DNA from: Acholoe squamosa
Taxonomy: Eukaryota > Annelida > Polychaeta > Phyllodocida > Polynoidae
Length of the DNA stretch: 64,000 bases
Reading direction: 5' to 3'
Assembly: GCA_949317995.1 (NCBI GenBank)
Contig: OX439044.1
Location: forward strand, 52,904,166-52,968,165
A model generated the notes under the pieces. The model was not told the origin of the DNA, did not search any database, and saw only the letters and a list, made by a program, of their open reading frames with translations. Of the stretch, positions 32,943 to 46,075 are shown one piece after another; the stretch's first letter is position 1, and every line of letters begins with the position of its first letter. The position numbers and the translations under genes were made by a program.

Positions 32943-34964
32943 TATGATTGAGCATAATATTCCCTTATTTTATAATAGGCCACGCTTGGTGGTATTGACA
33001 AACCTGTTATGAAAGGCGTGATCGGTCAGTAAGCAGCAGGGGGTGAATTGCCATAACGTCTTGGGATGTGCTGTCCATATAAAAAGAAGTGATGCTTTTA
33101 CACACTTTCTAATTTTGACAATAAGATTACATTCACCATCACAAAAGTGGTCATCATTTGGCAAGTACCTCTGACTGCACAGGTTGAATAGGAGAAACTG
33201 TAAACTGAGAAGGGACAAGAAAATCAATTAACCTTGCCTTGTTGGTGTATAGAAAGCAGGTGGTTTTGGCCATCCTAGTCACTATTTCTGGCAACTAATT
33301 AAACCATTATCCCTGGTCAGCCGCCTAATAAGACACGGGCTATGTATGTGCCTCTATAAGGGGGACTCAAAGGCAGAAATGTAGCCAGACTGAAATAAAA
33401 TTATAAATATCAAGCAATAAATACATACCCATACCAAAACCATTCTTCAGGAGAATACTTGCAGTACTTTTAAAATGTTGAAATCATTTGTCAGATATGT
33501 CCCTTTCATCAATTACAAGATAGCAACAATTGTCGCGACAAACATAAAATTCCCCTTCCCTATACAGACATGTCTTTATAAACTGGTCTTCAATAGGTTG
33601 GTTGATTGACTTACCAGTCACCTATACCAACAAACAGATTTGATTATAGCCATTGAGTTCTATTGTAATCATGATTCAGAGAACCAGCTGATTCAGGAAC
33701 CAGCCAAATTTTATCTAAAACAGAGGTGGCCGGTTTATAGAGACATGACTGTAGTAGCACATGGAACTGACTGCTATTTCAGGCTTCAATTGAGATGCTG
33801 ACCATACACTCATCCTCTACCTAAACAGTGGGACAAGGCCCATCACTCACCAGGCTCTTGACCTATGCAGGACCGGCTGGGGCATCCTACAATGCCTAAA
33901 GGTCAACCAAAACTGCCTCTATGATTTCTCATATCAACTTAAATGTGAGGAGCCTTTCAGATGAAGGAGAGGCCTGTACATCTTTGCTATCACTGATCTG
34001 CTATGATGCAAAGGGTGAGCTACCCTCAGCCATTGGCAAAGTAGGACAGTGAAAGGGGATATACAAAGGGAATTTAAGGGTACAGGATGTATATGGCGCA
34101 ATGTGGACAGAGGGGCAAAGGGCAGCACACACACCCTATAAACTGAGCGGTGGTCTCCCAATCCTGGCAAAGCGATGGATCAAGGAGCCTATGTTGGGGA
34201 GGTCACGTCTTCTATTAACCTACATAGGGCCGCGCAAGGAGCCCTTGCTGCCCAGAGTTACTCTTGTTACCTTCACCTTCTCGCTGCATCTCTGCTAGGA
34301 GATTAGATCTCATAAGGGGCAGAGAAAAAGAAGAGGGCAAACGGGATCATATAATACCTACATAAGCAGGCTGATATACAAAGGAATTTTGAATTCCTGT
34401 TATGGATATTTAATTCCCTTTAAGCAGGTTGCAATCATCCCAGAAACGTATGGCGTGGCTTTGATGGGGGAAAAACAACTACATTATGTAATGGGAATAA
34501 TTGAACAGCTTTTATTTTTTTATGTTTATGGTCAGGCAATGGGAGATGAACACATTGAATATGTTTCAGGGGCGGGAAAGAGTGCATGGGTGGAGGTGAT
34601 GAATGGAGACAACCTAGGGACATGAAGCCTGTGTTGTATGAAAGTAGTGAATAGTCATATGTTATCCAGGTCCACATTATTTCCTACAGATCTTTGGAGC
34701 AGAAAGAAATTTGTAGTCCTATACACTGAGTCTCTGTAATTTCGCCTTGATTAATACCCCCATCTGGCTTGAGGAACACGTTTCAAATAAACGGACCTTA
34801 TTTTTATCAATGTTTATAGAGTATCTGTGTGAAGGTATTAAGTTCTTCTTACTTTAATTTTGAATAAGAATAACCTAAACACCTCAGATAGTATTTTCAT
34901 TAAGACCAAGATCATTGGAATGGGTCAATGTTAAAACAAACACTGACTACTCTGCCATGAGATT
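32943..34964. other. No gene recognised
   Basis: Short frames at 33934-34298 and 34389-34677 have no domain features and overlap on opposite strands. I see no splice-supported exon. Confidence 0.45.
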
Positions 34965-35210
34965 CACTGTCTGGGAACCTGTTACGGTAATTTGAATTAC
35001 TGTAACGAAATGCACTCGACCATGACCATGACACCAAATTGAAAAAAAACCTAATTTAGTGTATTTTGGAATGGTTTCCGGAGAAACCATTGAATATACA
35101 GATGCATAAGGGGTAAAGCTAATTATTGGCAGAAAAAGCTAGGTGAAAAACGCTATAAATTCTGTGACATCGGCTTTGGTAGATTCTTTCTTGTGTTACG
35201 GTAATTCATT
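34965..35210 (+). repeat. Dispersed repeat, copy A (inverted partner at 38020-38405)
   Basis: It starts CACTGTCTGGGAACCTGTTA followed by a palindromic ACGGTAATTTGAATTACTGTAAC. It shares ACCATGACCATGACACCAAATT, the GCATAAGGGGTAAAGCTAA block and TATAAATTCTGTGACATCGGCTTT-like sequence with the reverse complement of copy B. GTAATTCAA words continue to about 35470. Confidence 0.75.
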
Positions 35211-36192
35211 TCGCACTTAACATAAAAATTACAGTAATTCAAATGCTGCTATTAAGGTAATTCAAATGTATATCATCTCAATTTTCCTGAATTCTACAGC
35301 TTTAAAATAAGATGTAACACTTTGAAATTCCTTGTTCCTGTTCAACTGATCTATAGGATATGTTTTCACTTTACTGATGAGATCCACAGGCTGTGAACCA
35401 TCAAAATGCACATTTATTATGGTAATTCCTCCTCTCAGAAAGGTATCATGGTAATTCAACATAATCATCTGCATGGATATACACTAATATTTTGGGCATT
35501 TAATTAGCCAGGCAAGCAGTCTAGAACAAAGCAGTCTCATTTTAAATATATTTTACTGGTCCAATGTACAATTTCAAAGAAGTATAGAAAAAAACATTGG
35601 CCCAGAGATAAAACTACTAATCAGTGGTCACCGGGCAGGTGCTCTCTATAATACAAATCAAAGCTCGGACAGCAGCTAGACAAGGAGGGGCAGTTCTCAG
35701 CCCCTTATGTGATAATATTGTATAAACTCATCATGCCCAGTGGTTGTCATTATGCAGGAATGCTGCCCCTGCAGGCCTGATACAATTCTCAATGTTCAGC
35801 ATAATGCATGAATGAAATGCTGGTGAGCAAGGCACACTATTCACTCTTCAATCAGCAGTTCATAAAAGGATAAACAGACCCAGATTTCCCATGTTTGTAT
35901 GGGCATTTATGGAATATATCTTTTTACAGAATTGGTTAAATCAATGAACTGGGGCCAAGAATAATTTGTATGTCAAACACAAAGGTTCACTCTAAGTGGA
36001 TTCCATATAAAGAGACCTTATCTATAAAGAGACTTTTCTCATTGATACATGAAAGCTGCCCTGTACATGAATGCAACCATCTAGTTAGAGCTAAATTCAT
36101 GCATGGTCTATCTACCTTTAAGGCACTAGGAAGTCAGTTTGTTATAGAGGTTTGTTTGTGCTTTTCTGCTATACTGTCAGTATAAAGGTCAC

Positions 36193-36454
36193 TCGAGGCG
36201 TTCGGGCAGCGGTTTTCTAACAATATGCAGTGCATTGTGGGTAGGGGTGACCTCGAACGCTAACTACACAACCTTAGCTTGTTCCCTCTACCCCTGTCCA
36301 CCCCAGCCATGTCTGGGTAGGTACCAGTCCCTAACTAAGCTTGGGAGGGTAGTAAGTTGACTCAGGGATCAACATTGACCCACATGGGGTAGACCAATGG
36401 GGGGTGGCCTTACAAACCAGCATTGATCCCTCGGCCGTACTCCGAACGCCTCGA
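36193..36454. mobile_element. Small inverted-repeat element, TCGAGGCGTTCGG termini
   Basis: TCGAGGCGTTCGG (36193-36205) is exactly inverted at 36442-36454. The neighbouring TCAC on both sides may be part of a short target duplication. The interior is non-coding and includes GCAGTGCATTGTGGGTAGG. Confidence 0.6.
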
Positions 36455-37736
36455 CTCACTCACTGCCTCGTGCTACCTGGCTAGTCTTCAGGCAGTGTGG
36501 ATAAGGGCCCTAGTAAGGCTGGTAAGGCTATAACTGTACGTTAGGGGCCACTTCACTAGCAATCAACTTACTAGTTAGAGGTCAATGGGACAAGGTAGTG
36601 AACAATTGTTTTGGTAGTCAATGAGAAATAAGGCCAAGGAATAGGGAGTATACATATACCTAGTACCATAAGCCACAACTTTCTGAGTCTTCTGAGAATA
36701 CCTATTTACTTCTGATTAAGCTACACTTGGAGCCCTTTATACAGAAGTTCACTTATTCAGTACAGAAAGTTCTAAAGTTTGTTACTGAGGGGATGGTTAA
36801 AATCAAGCCTGTTCTGTACAGGGCAGGATTTCCAAAATCCTTTACTCATTTGTTGCCAAAAGCTAACATTAGGCCAACCATGGTGTTACCTTTTGGCAAC
36901 ATTAGACCTTTCTCATCTAGTTCTGCCTATTGGCAACATACATCTGGAATAGGTCAACCTGCTCTGATGCTAGCACTATAGTCCACGTTGGAGCACCCAC
37001 CAGCTGCTCCCACTCTGGCTCAGAACTCAGAGACACAGGGTTTTGCTGGTGCCATCTAGGATAGTTATGGCTCTGCCCTAGGATCCTTGGTCTTACTGCC
37101 ACAATATATATATTCAAAACCATCCTGGTATGGAGGCAGAGAAGCTGTTGATCTTTGAGTTATGTTGAGGGATGTTGAGGGTTAGTGGAGAGGCTCCTCT
37201 GATGCTGGTATGGTGCATTGATCCGCTAGCTTAACCCTGCACATCAGGGGGTGTCTCAGTTGATCACAACTTGCATGTTCAGCATGAGTTTCATTGGATT
37301 TTATGACATATACAAGGAAGTTATTTCTCTAGTGGTAATTTTACCACTGCTTGAGACTACTAGACCTGCTCAACATTCAGGTATATTAGACTTATGAAGA
37401 TCGTTAAAAGGCTAACTACAACTATGGTTACGGTATTAGATGATTACTATGAAACTTGGTATTCTAAGAGGTATATACTGGGAGTCTGGTAGCATGAGCC
37501 AATGGAAAGAATCATAATGTCTGGTCTTTCTACATAAGTGAGGGATATTTGTGGAGTGTTTGATTGTCGAAGACCAAGTGAGGGTTAGGGGTGAGTTAAC
37601 CTGAGACTATTTATTTATCAAGGGGGTGGGAGGTTGAGGGGGGACATAAAAGCTTTTGAACCCACTTGAGGGGGCATAAAAAAAATTGACTATTTAGCCA
37701 AAAAAAAACAACCATCCACTGCTACAGATCAAGAGG
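36455..37736. other. No gene recognised
   Basis: AT-rich DNA. Short frames on both strands near 36727-37123 overlap and have no domain features. Confidence 0.45.
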
Positions 37737-37757
37737 GGCGTGAAAACTTTTCACGCC
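37737..37757. repeat. Perfect 21-bp palindrome
   Basis: GGCGTGAAAA and TTTTCACGCC surround a single C. It may be a transcription-factor or cruciform site. No adjacent gene is recognised. Confidence 0.5.
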
Positions 37758-38019
37758 AGAGGCAGGGGAGGCGCATAAGATTTTGACTGTCATTGAGGTT
37801 GGGTATAAAGAATTTCTGCCCGGCTGCGTAAAAACGGACCACCCCCGGTTGATAAACAATAACCACTCCCTCATCAAAGCTAGGATGACTGTTATAGCAG
37901 AAATAACTCAGAAGGATTTAATACAAACACTTTCACTGAATTATCATAATACATATTTCATAGAATTACCGTAATAATTTAGTTCTTCAAAGTCTGAATT
38001 ACCTCAGTACCCTCTCTTG

Positions 38020-38405
38020 AATTACTGTAATACAAGAAAGAGTCTTCTGAAGCCGATGTTACAGAATTTATAGCATTTTTCACCCAGTTTTTTCTGCCAA
38101 TAGTTAGCTTTACCCCTAATGCATCTGTGTATCCTATGGTTTCTCCAAAAACCATTTCAAAACACCCTAAATAAGTTTTTTTTATGATGATTGCTATGAT
38201 AATTGCATTTCCCCCATGTGATGAGGTGTCACAATACAGAATCCCCAAACTAAATTCCCTCGTATGCAAGAAATGAAAAACGCCGGGAGGCGTTTTTTAC
38301 GCGGTCACAACCGCATTTCTTGTTTCAATTTGGTGTCATGGTCATGGTCCAGTACATTTCGCTACGGTAATTCAAATTATCGTAACAGGTTCCCAGACAG
38401 TGAGA
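38020..38405 (-). repeat. Dispersed repeat, copy B, with an extra structured segment
   Basis: It is the inverse partner of copy A (34965-35210). It carries about 150 extra bases (roughly 38176-38327) between the CACCAAATTGAAA and AACTTATTTAG blocks, including the three-way-junction-like sequence at 38267-38322. Whether this is an insertion here or a deletion in copy A cannot be told from two copies. Confidence 0.7.
38267..38322. other. Three-way-junction-like inverted repeat
   Basis: The outer stem CAAGAAAT...ATTTCTTG encloses two hairpins: AAAAACGCC-GGGA-GGCGTTTTT (9 bp) and GCGG-TCACAA-CCGC (4 bp). All stems are perfectly complementary. Either strand could fold this way. Confidence 0.6.
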
Positions 38406-38996
38406 TTGCAGTAGCTGTTAATGTGGAGCTGTCACTCTCCATACTGGTTCCTAGACTACACCTATTGATATAATCAGTATTGGCAAAGCCTCATTTCATA
38501 GGTTTGAGGAGGCCATTTCTTAACATACCAGTACCAGGACTGCCTACCTTCATGTCGTGGTGGGGACCCTTATTTCAGTGATATTGCAGCCAAACTAGTA
38601 TTTGTCCTGTAGTGCCTGCAGCACTACGACTGTCCTACCAAATGCTATGTAATTACTCCTTAAGTAGGAACTTCGGAATCCACCAGGTGTGTTGCTTGGG
38701 TGTTGTGCATGGGAGCAGCCTTTTTCTGTGCACAGGCTGTTTACCAGAGCCCCCAGACACTGCAGTCAAACCTCTCATATGGGCAACTTTCGTGTACTAC
38801 CCTATTTTAGGTAATGACAGTAAAAAGAAATGTGTTTCCAGCCATACCAAACACCACTATCTCAGATATTTCCATGTTTTTTTTTGTACATGTGAGTAGG
38901 GTATTTTCAGAGCATAAGCAGAGTATGAAATTCTTGCTGCTAATTTGGATGTAGATGCTCTTTTAGGTGCTTGATATGTGTACAAAGTCTCAACAC
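38406..38996. other. No gene recognised
   Basis: The frame at 38612-38899 shows no recognisable domain. Confidence 0.4.
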
Positions 38997-39130
38997 AATT
39001 AGGGGGATGCTCTCTAGTGCTCCAAGGCCATGAGATTTAGGTAGTTCTGCTGCCAATTCTGCCAATTAGGGGGATGCTCTCTAGTGCTCCAAGGCCATGA
39101 GATTTAGGTAGTTCTGCTGCCAATTCTGCT
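38997..39130. repeat. 67-bp tandem duplication (two copies)
   Basis: AATTAGGGGGATGCTCTCTA starts at 38997 and again at 39064, and the two 67-bp units are identical by eye. Confidence 0.8.
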
Positions 39131-39474
39131 TCTTTCACTGTAGGAGCTGGGCCTGTAAACAGCACAAAACCTACACAGTTAAAAAAAATCCCTTAAAATA
39201 CATTGAATCACTGGCAATGACAGATGCCTTACCCCTGCACTCCCCATTTCAACTGACACCATCCCAGTTATGGGAAATGAAAAATACCCCCTATTCACTA
39301 ATTTTGGAGTTGTAAAAGTACCCTATTTGTAGTGAAATCACTGATTTATTGCTGCCGAAAAATTACCATATTGTCAGGAAAAATGCTTACATAAAAAATA
39401 CTCCAAACAGAACATTGATGAGTTAAGTAATGTTTTCTCAGTTAGGGTGAAACTTTTACGGAGTTTCCATACAC

Positions 39475-39616
39475 AATTTAGGCAAGTTTATTGCAGTACA
39501 CTACCTATGATTGCTGACACTAATTTAGGCAAGTCTATTGCAGTACACTACCTATGATTGCTGACACTAATTTAGGCAAGTTTATTGCAGTACACTACCT
39601 ATGATTGCTGACACTA
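39475..39616. repeat. 47-bp tandem triplication
   Basis: AATTTAGGCAAGT(T/C)TATTGC starts at 39475, 39522 and 39569. The three units differ at about one base. Confidence 0.85.
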
Positions 39617-41621
39617 ATTTTTAATAGAAGCTAGCCGACGTGCCTACGAATGGCCTGGATCGTAGGGGATGGGCAATTCGTAGTGTACAGTCTCAATTCG
39701 TAGCGTTTGAGACATACCTAGCAGACACCCTCATGTACGATCACTCTCCAGTCAATATCACAGAACTGAATATAGTCATGTGTTAGACATGTACCTGGAG
39801 AGGTCGGGCACCAATCTTTTTGTGACTGGCCTTGTATCATCAAATTTATGTTCTTGGTCATGCTTCTGCATATTCATATCCTATGATCGACAAAATCATC
39901 TCCCAGTACATATAAAAAAGATATTGTGCAAATGCAGGATAGCTAGATACTTGAAACTATATGAACATCCCATGTTAAAATGCTCTTACGGGGTCGATCA
40001 ATGCTGCTGTCAAGTGATCATGCCTGAGGTGAAACCCCGGGATACCAATAAAAAGCAGGAAAATTTCCTTAACTTCAAGCACGGATAACTTTACTGAGGC
40101 TAACAAGGGTTTGGATAATTAAGTAATCTCATTGCAGTCTAAATTAAAGCAGTTGAGGTATGTAAGGGAAGCTTGGAATGCTGTCAGGGTAATAAATAAT
40201 ACATCTTGGCATTAGGCCTCCATGATCAAGTTTCAAGTATAAATTGTTTTACACACAACTACTGAAGGGTGCAGCTTGGTAAGAGTCTCTTCATTTTACA
40301 CAATTAATTCACATAGGATGATCAGACACCAGAGGAAACTTTTCCAGTTAGTCACAATATGATGTTATGAAAATGTCAATGTTACCGTGGCTTCATACTT
40401 TGGGACTGCTTAAAGTATATGAAATTCAAGTTTTGTCCTTGTGGTGTCTCACTTAATAATGCTTTAGGTTTCAAAAAGATGCTGCTGCCCATAGAATAAA
40501 TGAAAAGAATTAGTCTGATTACTTTTGTAAATTCAGAATACCCCCAGAGCTAGCAGGCTCAATTTTCTATTAGCCTAATTCCCCTCTCCTCACTCTTGCC
40601 ATATGCATGATATATGAGATAATTGTTTTCCACTCAAAGAAGAATGTTGAAGCTCTGCAGACTTCTTTCAGCAGCAGAGTCAAGTTCTGTGCTCTGTATC
40701 TAGGGCACTTCTTCATGTAGAAGGAAATCCATTTCATGTGATAGCTAGGCTGTTATATAGTATTTTTCTTTTAAAGATGTTCATCATCAACAAACATTAA
40801 TTTTTATCCTTATCCACAACTGGGATATAAGCAAATGTCAACGATCAGTGAATAATTTAGGATCGTATTCCCAGAGGTGCTTCTGCCCGTATTCAATGAG
40901 GCCTTATAGGCTCTGCTTCATTATACTTGCCAAAGCTTAGGTTCTCTCTTAAATCAGTTTATATAATTAAGAATTAATATACCAAGACCATGTACAATGA
41001 ATAAAGCCTTTGCTTTAATCTGAGCTTTACAGAAATTAAAATCCCTCAGTCTACGTAAACCTCACTTTAGGAGGACATCTAATGTAACTACCACACTAAT
41101 GGTATATATATATGAAACACAAAATTGTAGAAAATAAAAGAAGAAACATCTGTGACCAGATGGTAGAAAACCTGCATCCAGGGGGAAAAGGCTTCTTAAA
41201 GTTTAAATCACAGGCTTTAAAATGATATATCTTAGGCTTAGAATTTCCAGATAGTTCTTCTGTAATTGCTTGTCACACCAACTAAAAAACGTAAATATGC
41301 TCTAAATGCATTAAATGCTAACTTAAATACTGATAATGCAAAAGAAACAGTTTTGTGGAAAGATAAACAAAGAAATGTTATGTTTTTACCATTGGTTCAA
41401 GAGGGAATTTTTTTTTAGCTCTGTCTTCGGGTCTGAGTTCCTTATATAAATATCCAACACAGTTGTGGCAAAAATTCCCATTTAGAGTAATGGCAATGAA
41501 TGTTTCGATTGCATTTCATAAATAGAACACTTTCAGTAAATGGGATAAATGGGGTAGATGGGATAATTCTGAGCATACCATTAGATTCCCCATCAAAAAT
41601 TGAAATTAGTTTTTTTTTGGG
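39617..41621. other. No gene recognised
   Basis: The frame at 39780-40088 (102 codons) contains a CCQVIMPEVKPRDTN segment but no family I know. It lacks clear flanking splice sites, so I leave it unassigned. Confidence 0.4.
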
Positions 41622-41735
41622 TTTATTTTCCAGTGTTTTACTCATACACTGCCCCCTGGTGGCCAAGGCAGAATTAAAAGTCACCCCCCGGATGCATGTT
41701 TTCTTCAGATGGGTCACATATTATAATTATTGATT
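41622..41735 (-). repeat. CTCF-motif dispersed repeat, copy at 41.6 kb
   Basis: The reverse complement contains ATATGTGACCCATCTG, GCATCCGGGGGG, TTCTGCCTTGGCCACCAGGG and GGCAGTGTATGAGTAAAAC, closely matching 12744-12834. The CTCF-like core is at 41651-41662. Confidence 0.65.
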
Positions 41736-43426
41736 CTGATTGAATACGTCAATAGGGCAGGACAATTGCAGCAGACAAGGAATGTGAAAATTATGATAAT
41801 GATTGTATGAAGTATGAAATGGGTACATAAAGGTCATACATGTATGACCTATGATTATTTATAATTATAGTTTTTGTTAAAGCATGAGAGCAGATCTTTC
41901 TGATGCATTGTATGACGCCACAATTGACCAAATGCAGCACAATATTGACTGCACAGCACTTTTATTCAGTAAAGATTTAGTGTTAAACTGATTGGTTATT
42001 TCTTCTGTCAATAGATACAGAATATCCCCGGAGAGTGATCCTTTGTCATAATTATCATGTTGGGGAGGGAGCACTCTTGCATTTATCAAGATGTTTTCCA
42101 GAAGTGTCCATACTTAATCAGTGCAGCACCTGTTGCATTCGGTCAATCCTGGTGTCATACAATGCAGCAGAGAAGCTTTCTTCTCTCCCTTACAGTACTG
42201 ATTATTTAACTATGTATGCCAGAATTAGCACAAATACCATTGAAATAATATGACATGAAAAAAGGATGGTCTTTCCTTTTGACACTTACACGTTTGTTTT
42301 GTCAACAAACTACTGCATCCAATTACCGTTAATTGCCAAAAATTACTTCAATTACAACGAAATAATTGTCAAAGCAAAATTCAAGTAAATACCAGGCCAC
42401 TCTTAAAAATCAAACAATGATTTGATTTGGGATTTGGAAATGACTTGTTCTTCATCATCACATGACAATGAATCTCATTTTGGGCAGTTCTCTTACACTA
42501 ATTGAAACAACGTCCTTAGGGCCATTTATTGACTCTTTACTGTGAATTCATCTCTAATCTAAAAAAAAATAAAAACATTTATTGTAAGGAGAAAGTCTTT
42601 TCAAATGAATCATGATAGCAATTAAGAAAAATGGACAAATTGCTTATATACTCAAGGTCATCCCACTGCTGCAATGTATAGAGGCAATGAGTAGGGCGAC
42701 CTCGGTAATCAGGATATTTCAGATAGTGTATCAGATGGATGCTTCTTAAAGGATAGTGTTTACACCCCCCTCTCTTTTAACATTTTCTGAATTTTCAATT
42801 GCATGTATTTTCATGAATTTCAATAAGAGATTAACCTATTATACTTCATTTTGACCACAGATGTTATTTCTTTCAATATCCTGGCATTAGGAGGTTAGTT
42901 TCTAGGGACGGAATGCTAATGGAACAAAAATGTTTTTTTCATGTTAGTTTTTTTTTTTTCAGACGGCCATGTAGGGCGGTAATCTAGATATAATTTACTA
43001 GGGAAGGGTGTCTCATTTGGTGGATATCCCGATTAGCAAGGGCTAGAGAGAATGTTAAAGTAGAAAAATAGGATAGTGTATACCCCCCTATTCATTACTC
43101 AGACATAAATATGGTCTTGATTTGAAGCCAATGAATTAGCACACGTAAGGAAAATATAATATTATTCCATTTTACTAGCTACTGCTACTGCAAGTGGAAA
43201 AATATGAGTTGAGCAGCTAATGCAGTCCTAGCCCACACCTATAGAAGTAGATTTTACTCACAGGTATCCACCCATATAGTGTGCCTTAGGCGGTTTATAT
43301 TTAGCTGCTGTTGCAGGATATTTTACTGGGAATCCTCCTTCCGAGTAACCCTCTTTATGTGAGAAGATAAGACGCCCTATGTTCACAAGTGTGTCCTCAC
43401 TGCCGGGGATGTCATCCACACTGCTG
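41736..43426. other. No gene recognised
   Basis: AT-rich with poly-T tracts (about 42945). No coding or repeat structure could be supported. Confidence 0.45.
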
Positions 43427-44218
43427 GGGCCCTTATACCACAAACAGCCCTTAGACCTCAAATGGCTATCCAATTGAGGCCTAAGGGCAACCATGGGCCT
43501 TTATGCCACAAACGTGGCACTAAAGCACAAAGCCCTTATAGCACAAACGCCCTTATGCCATAACTGCCCTTATACCATAAGTGCCCTTATGCCCCGTGAT
43601 AACCCCTCTATGTGTGATTCTATGTCGGTTACTATAATTTATTGGGTACTTTTTTGGGGGAATTAAATGATTAATTAATAACTTCTATTTTCGATGTTAA
43701 TTTACAAGTAGGCCTCTTAGAAATGGATTTAGCAAGTCAAAAAGACCCATGTGCAAACTTTCATGCTTGCTGCCAAATTTGCCAATGTTGATGCTCCAAT
43801 TTAACCTGGCCATGGGTTTTTGGATAAAAAGTTTTGGGAGACCAGCAGGGCAAAAGTATCAAAATTCCCAAAAGCACTTCAAATACCCATTGGCCAGATA
43901 ATAAAAGGTAGATTTCTCATTAGCAAATTCGTGATAAACGGGTCAATGCCTGACATTGAGTTTTGTTGACCTCCCTTGTATTTTTAAAGATTTCTACACC
44001 AATAAATCACAGGCACCAGATAGAAAAAGAGAAATATTTAAGCATAAAGGTGTATGCGGTATAAAGGTGTTTGTGGCATAAGGGTATTTGTGGCATAAGG
44101 GCATACAAGCGTTTGTGGTGAAAGGTTGTTTGTGCTTTACTGCCACGTTTGTGGCATAAAGGCCCATGTTTGCCCTAAGGCCTCAAACAGATAGCCGTTT
44201 AAGGCATAAGGGCTGTTT

Positions 44219-44222
44219 GTGG
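44219..44222. repeat. Target-site duplication of the LTR element, left copy (GTGG)
   Basis: GTGG immediately precedes the TG of the left LTR and the same GTGG follows the CA of the right LTR at 57668-57671. A 4-bp duplication is usual for Ty3/gypsy-type integrases (a fifth base, T, is ambiguous). Confidence 0.7.
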
Positions 44223-44646
44223 TGTAGTGGTTCGTCTCGTTAACACTGGTTAAGTTAGATTAAATCATAACGAAGAGAGAGAAAAGTTTCCGGGTAGGCA
44301 ACCGAGCTTTTATTTCATAGCTTATGTTACATACGATCACAGCCTCAGAGGACTACATGCTACTAGGGCATTCGGTTACCCTTTCGGGTAACGACCTGGT
44401 TGAGCAGTGGGTAAACCACTGCTGAAGAACATGGGCTAGGACCAGCCTTATATAGGGGAAAAGCCCGCAAACTCAGACGGGCCACGTGACGTGTGGCGGA
44501 CGAGTGGTAGGCCCCCTGGTGTAATGGATACGAACCCAGAGGCAGGTGCTGCCACCTGCCATCCGGATTCCCCCACTACACCCGAAGGACCTAGGTCTGA
44601 GTCTCACGGGTACATGAACGTAAAGTGTAAATACCATACCCCTACA
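44223..44646 (-). repeat. 3' LTR (424 bp)
   Basis: Plus-strand ends are TGTAGTGGTT and CCCCTACA. Compared with the other LTR it has a 9-bp insertion (near 44244) and five base differences. It contains the same TATA, AATAAA and hairpin elements. Confidence 0.95.
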
Positions 44647-44657
44647 CTGCCCCCCTT
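44647..44657 (-). other. Polypurine tract (plus-strand primer)
   Basis: On the minus strand AAGGGGGGCAG lies directly against the 3' LTR, the expected place and composition for second-strand priming. A single C interrupts it. Confidence 0.6.
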
Positions 44658-46075
44658 AGACAATAACTTGGGGGTAATTAAACCGCAGTGTATTAATAAC
44701 CTAGTAAGTGATTGTTTACAATACTAAAAAGGGGTATTAATTACACTTGCTCGATGTGAAATAGGCTATAGTATAAGACTATCCTATTTCTGAAAAATTA
44801 TACAATAATAGCATTGAGTGTCGTTCATTTCATTTCCACCAGTAGCTTATAACAACCACAAATGATAAATATATAATTATCACAGATTTATAGTAACGTT
44901 TTGACAACAGTAGGGTCCTGAAAAGGACCGGTGGTTGTAAATAATGATCGTATTACAGTTATTAAACCCGGAAAATTTTTTTCGACTTTTTAAATTAACA
45001 ACTCTGTCCACTTTATAAAGTGAATTGAATATTAATGATCAGATATGAACAATTAATCTGATACTATATGAACACAATTAGGTATTAACCTGAGTAATAC
45101 AATACTAAGTTTAGAGAAATCCGTTGGACCTTCTCTTATTTTATAGAAAAATATTTATACTTTTGAGACGCAGCTCAGTTTATACCTTAGTGTTTTATAT
45201 TTACAAGTTACAGAAGAAGTATAGTCTCTTAATATATTGAGACCAGGAATGACCTATATAGACAGTTATAGGTCTAGGATTACCTTAAACAACTTTTAGG
45301 ATTCGCAGATCCAGTATATTTATAGGTAAGTACCCTTATATAATAATACATCTTTATAAAAGATATTTTATAGTTATAAATACAATTTTACATACAATAT
45401 AATATTATCAACAAAGTTACTTGTTTTCATGATTGGAGGATGTAACAGGAGTCGGATGCTGCTGATGTCTTGGTATGGGCGAGCTGAACCCTGATGCCTG
45501 TAGTGCTAGCTAACTGGAGATAATAAGAGGTCCATTTGTAGATTATTGAAGAACTTTATGGGCGTAGCTAAACCCTGATGCCTGTAGTGCTAGCTAACTG
45601 GAGGTAATAGTAGATCCAGTTGTAGACTGTTGATGGACTTAATGGGCGTAGCTAAACCCTGATGCCTGTAGTGCTAGCTAACTGGAGGTAATAGTAGATC
45701 CAGTTGTAGACTGTTGATGGACTTTATGGGCGTAGCTAAACCCTGATGCCTGTAGTGCTAGCTCACAAATAGTAGTGGTGTAGTAGTAAATCCGGTTTGT
45801 AGTTCAAAAGTCCATATTAGCGTAAATTGTCCATGATTTTATAATAGGCACAGTCATTATATTATAGCACGGTACAATTATGGTGTTTACAGCATTCATA
45901 CTCCTCCTCCAGAGTGACTTGTTCGTTTCTCCTTCGGTTTTCAGTTTCCGGATTAGGGTACAGTTTGGTACCCAAATCAATACGGGTTGGATAAAAAAAT
46001 GGTTTCCTATCCAACAATACATAGGTAATAGCACCCCGGGACACACAATTATGTCTGATCTTCATGCAACAGTTT
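44658..46075 (-). other. 3' untranslated region of the LTR element
   Basis: About 1.4 kb without an ORF lies between the 939-codon frame and the polypurine tract. It is AT-rich except for the 84-bp repeat array. Confidence 0.7.
45483..45770. repeat. 84-bp tandem repeat in the retrotransposon 3' UTR
   Basis: CCCTGATGCCTGTAGTGCTA starts at 45489, 45573, 45657 and 45741, exactly 84 bp apart. Units differ at few sites. The array begins in a GGGCGAGC/GGGCGTAGC context and has about 3.5 units. Confidence 0.9.
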
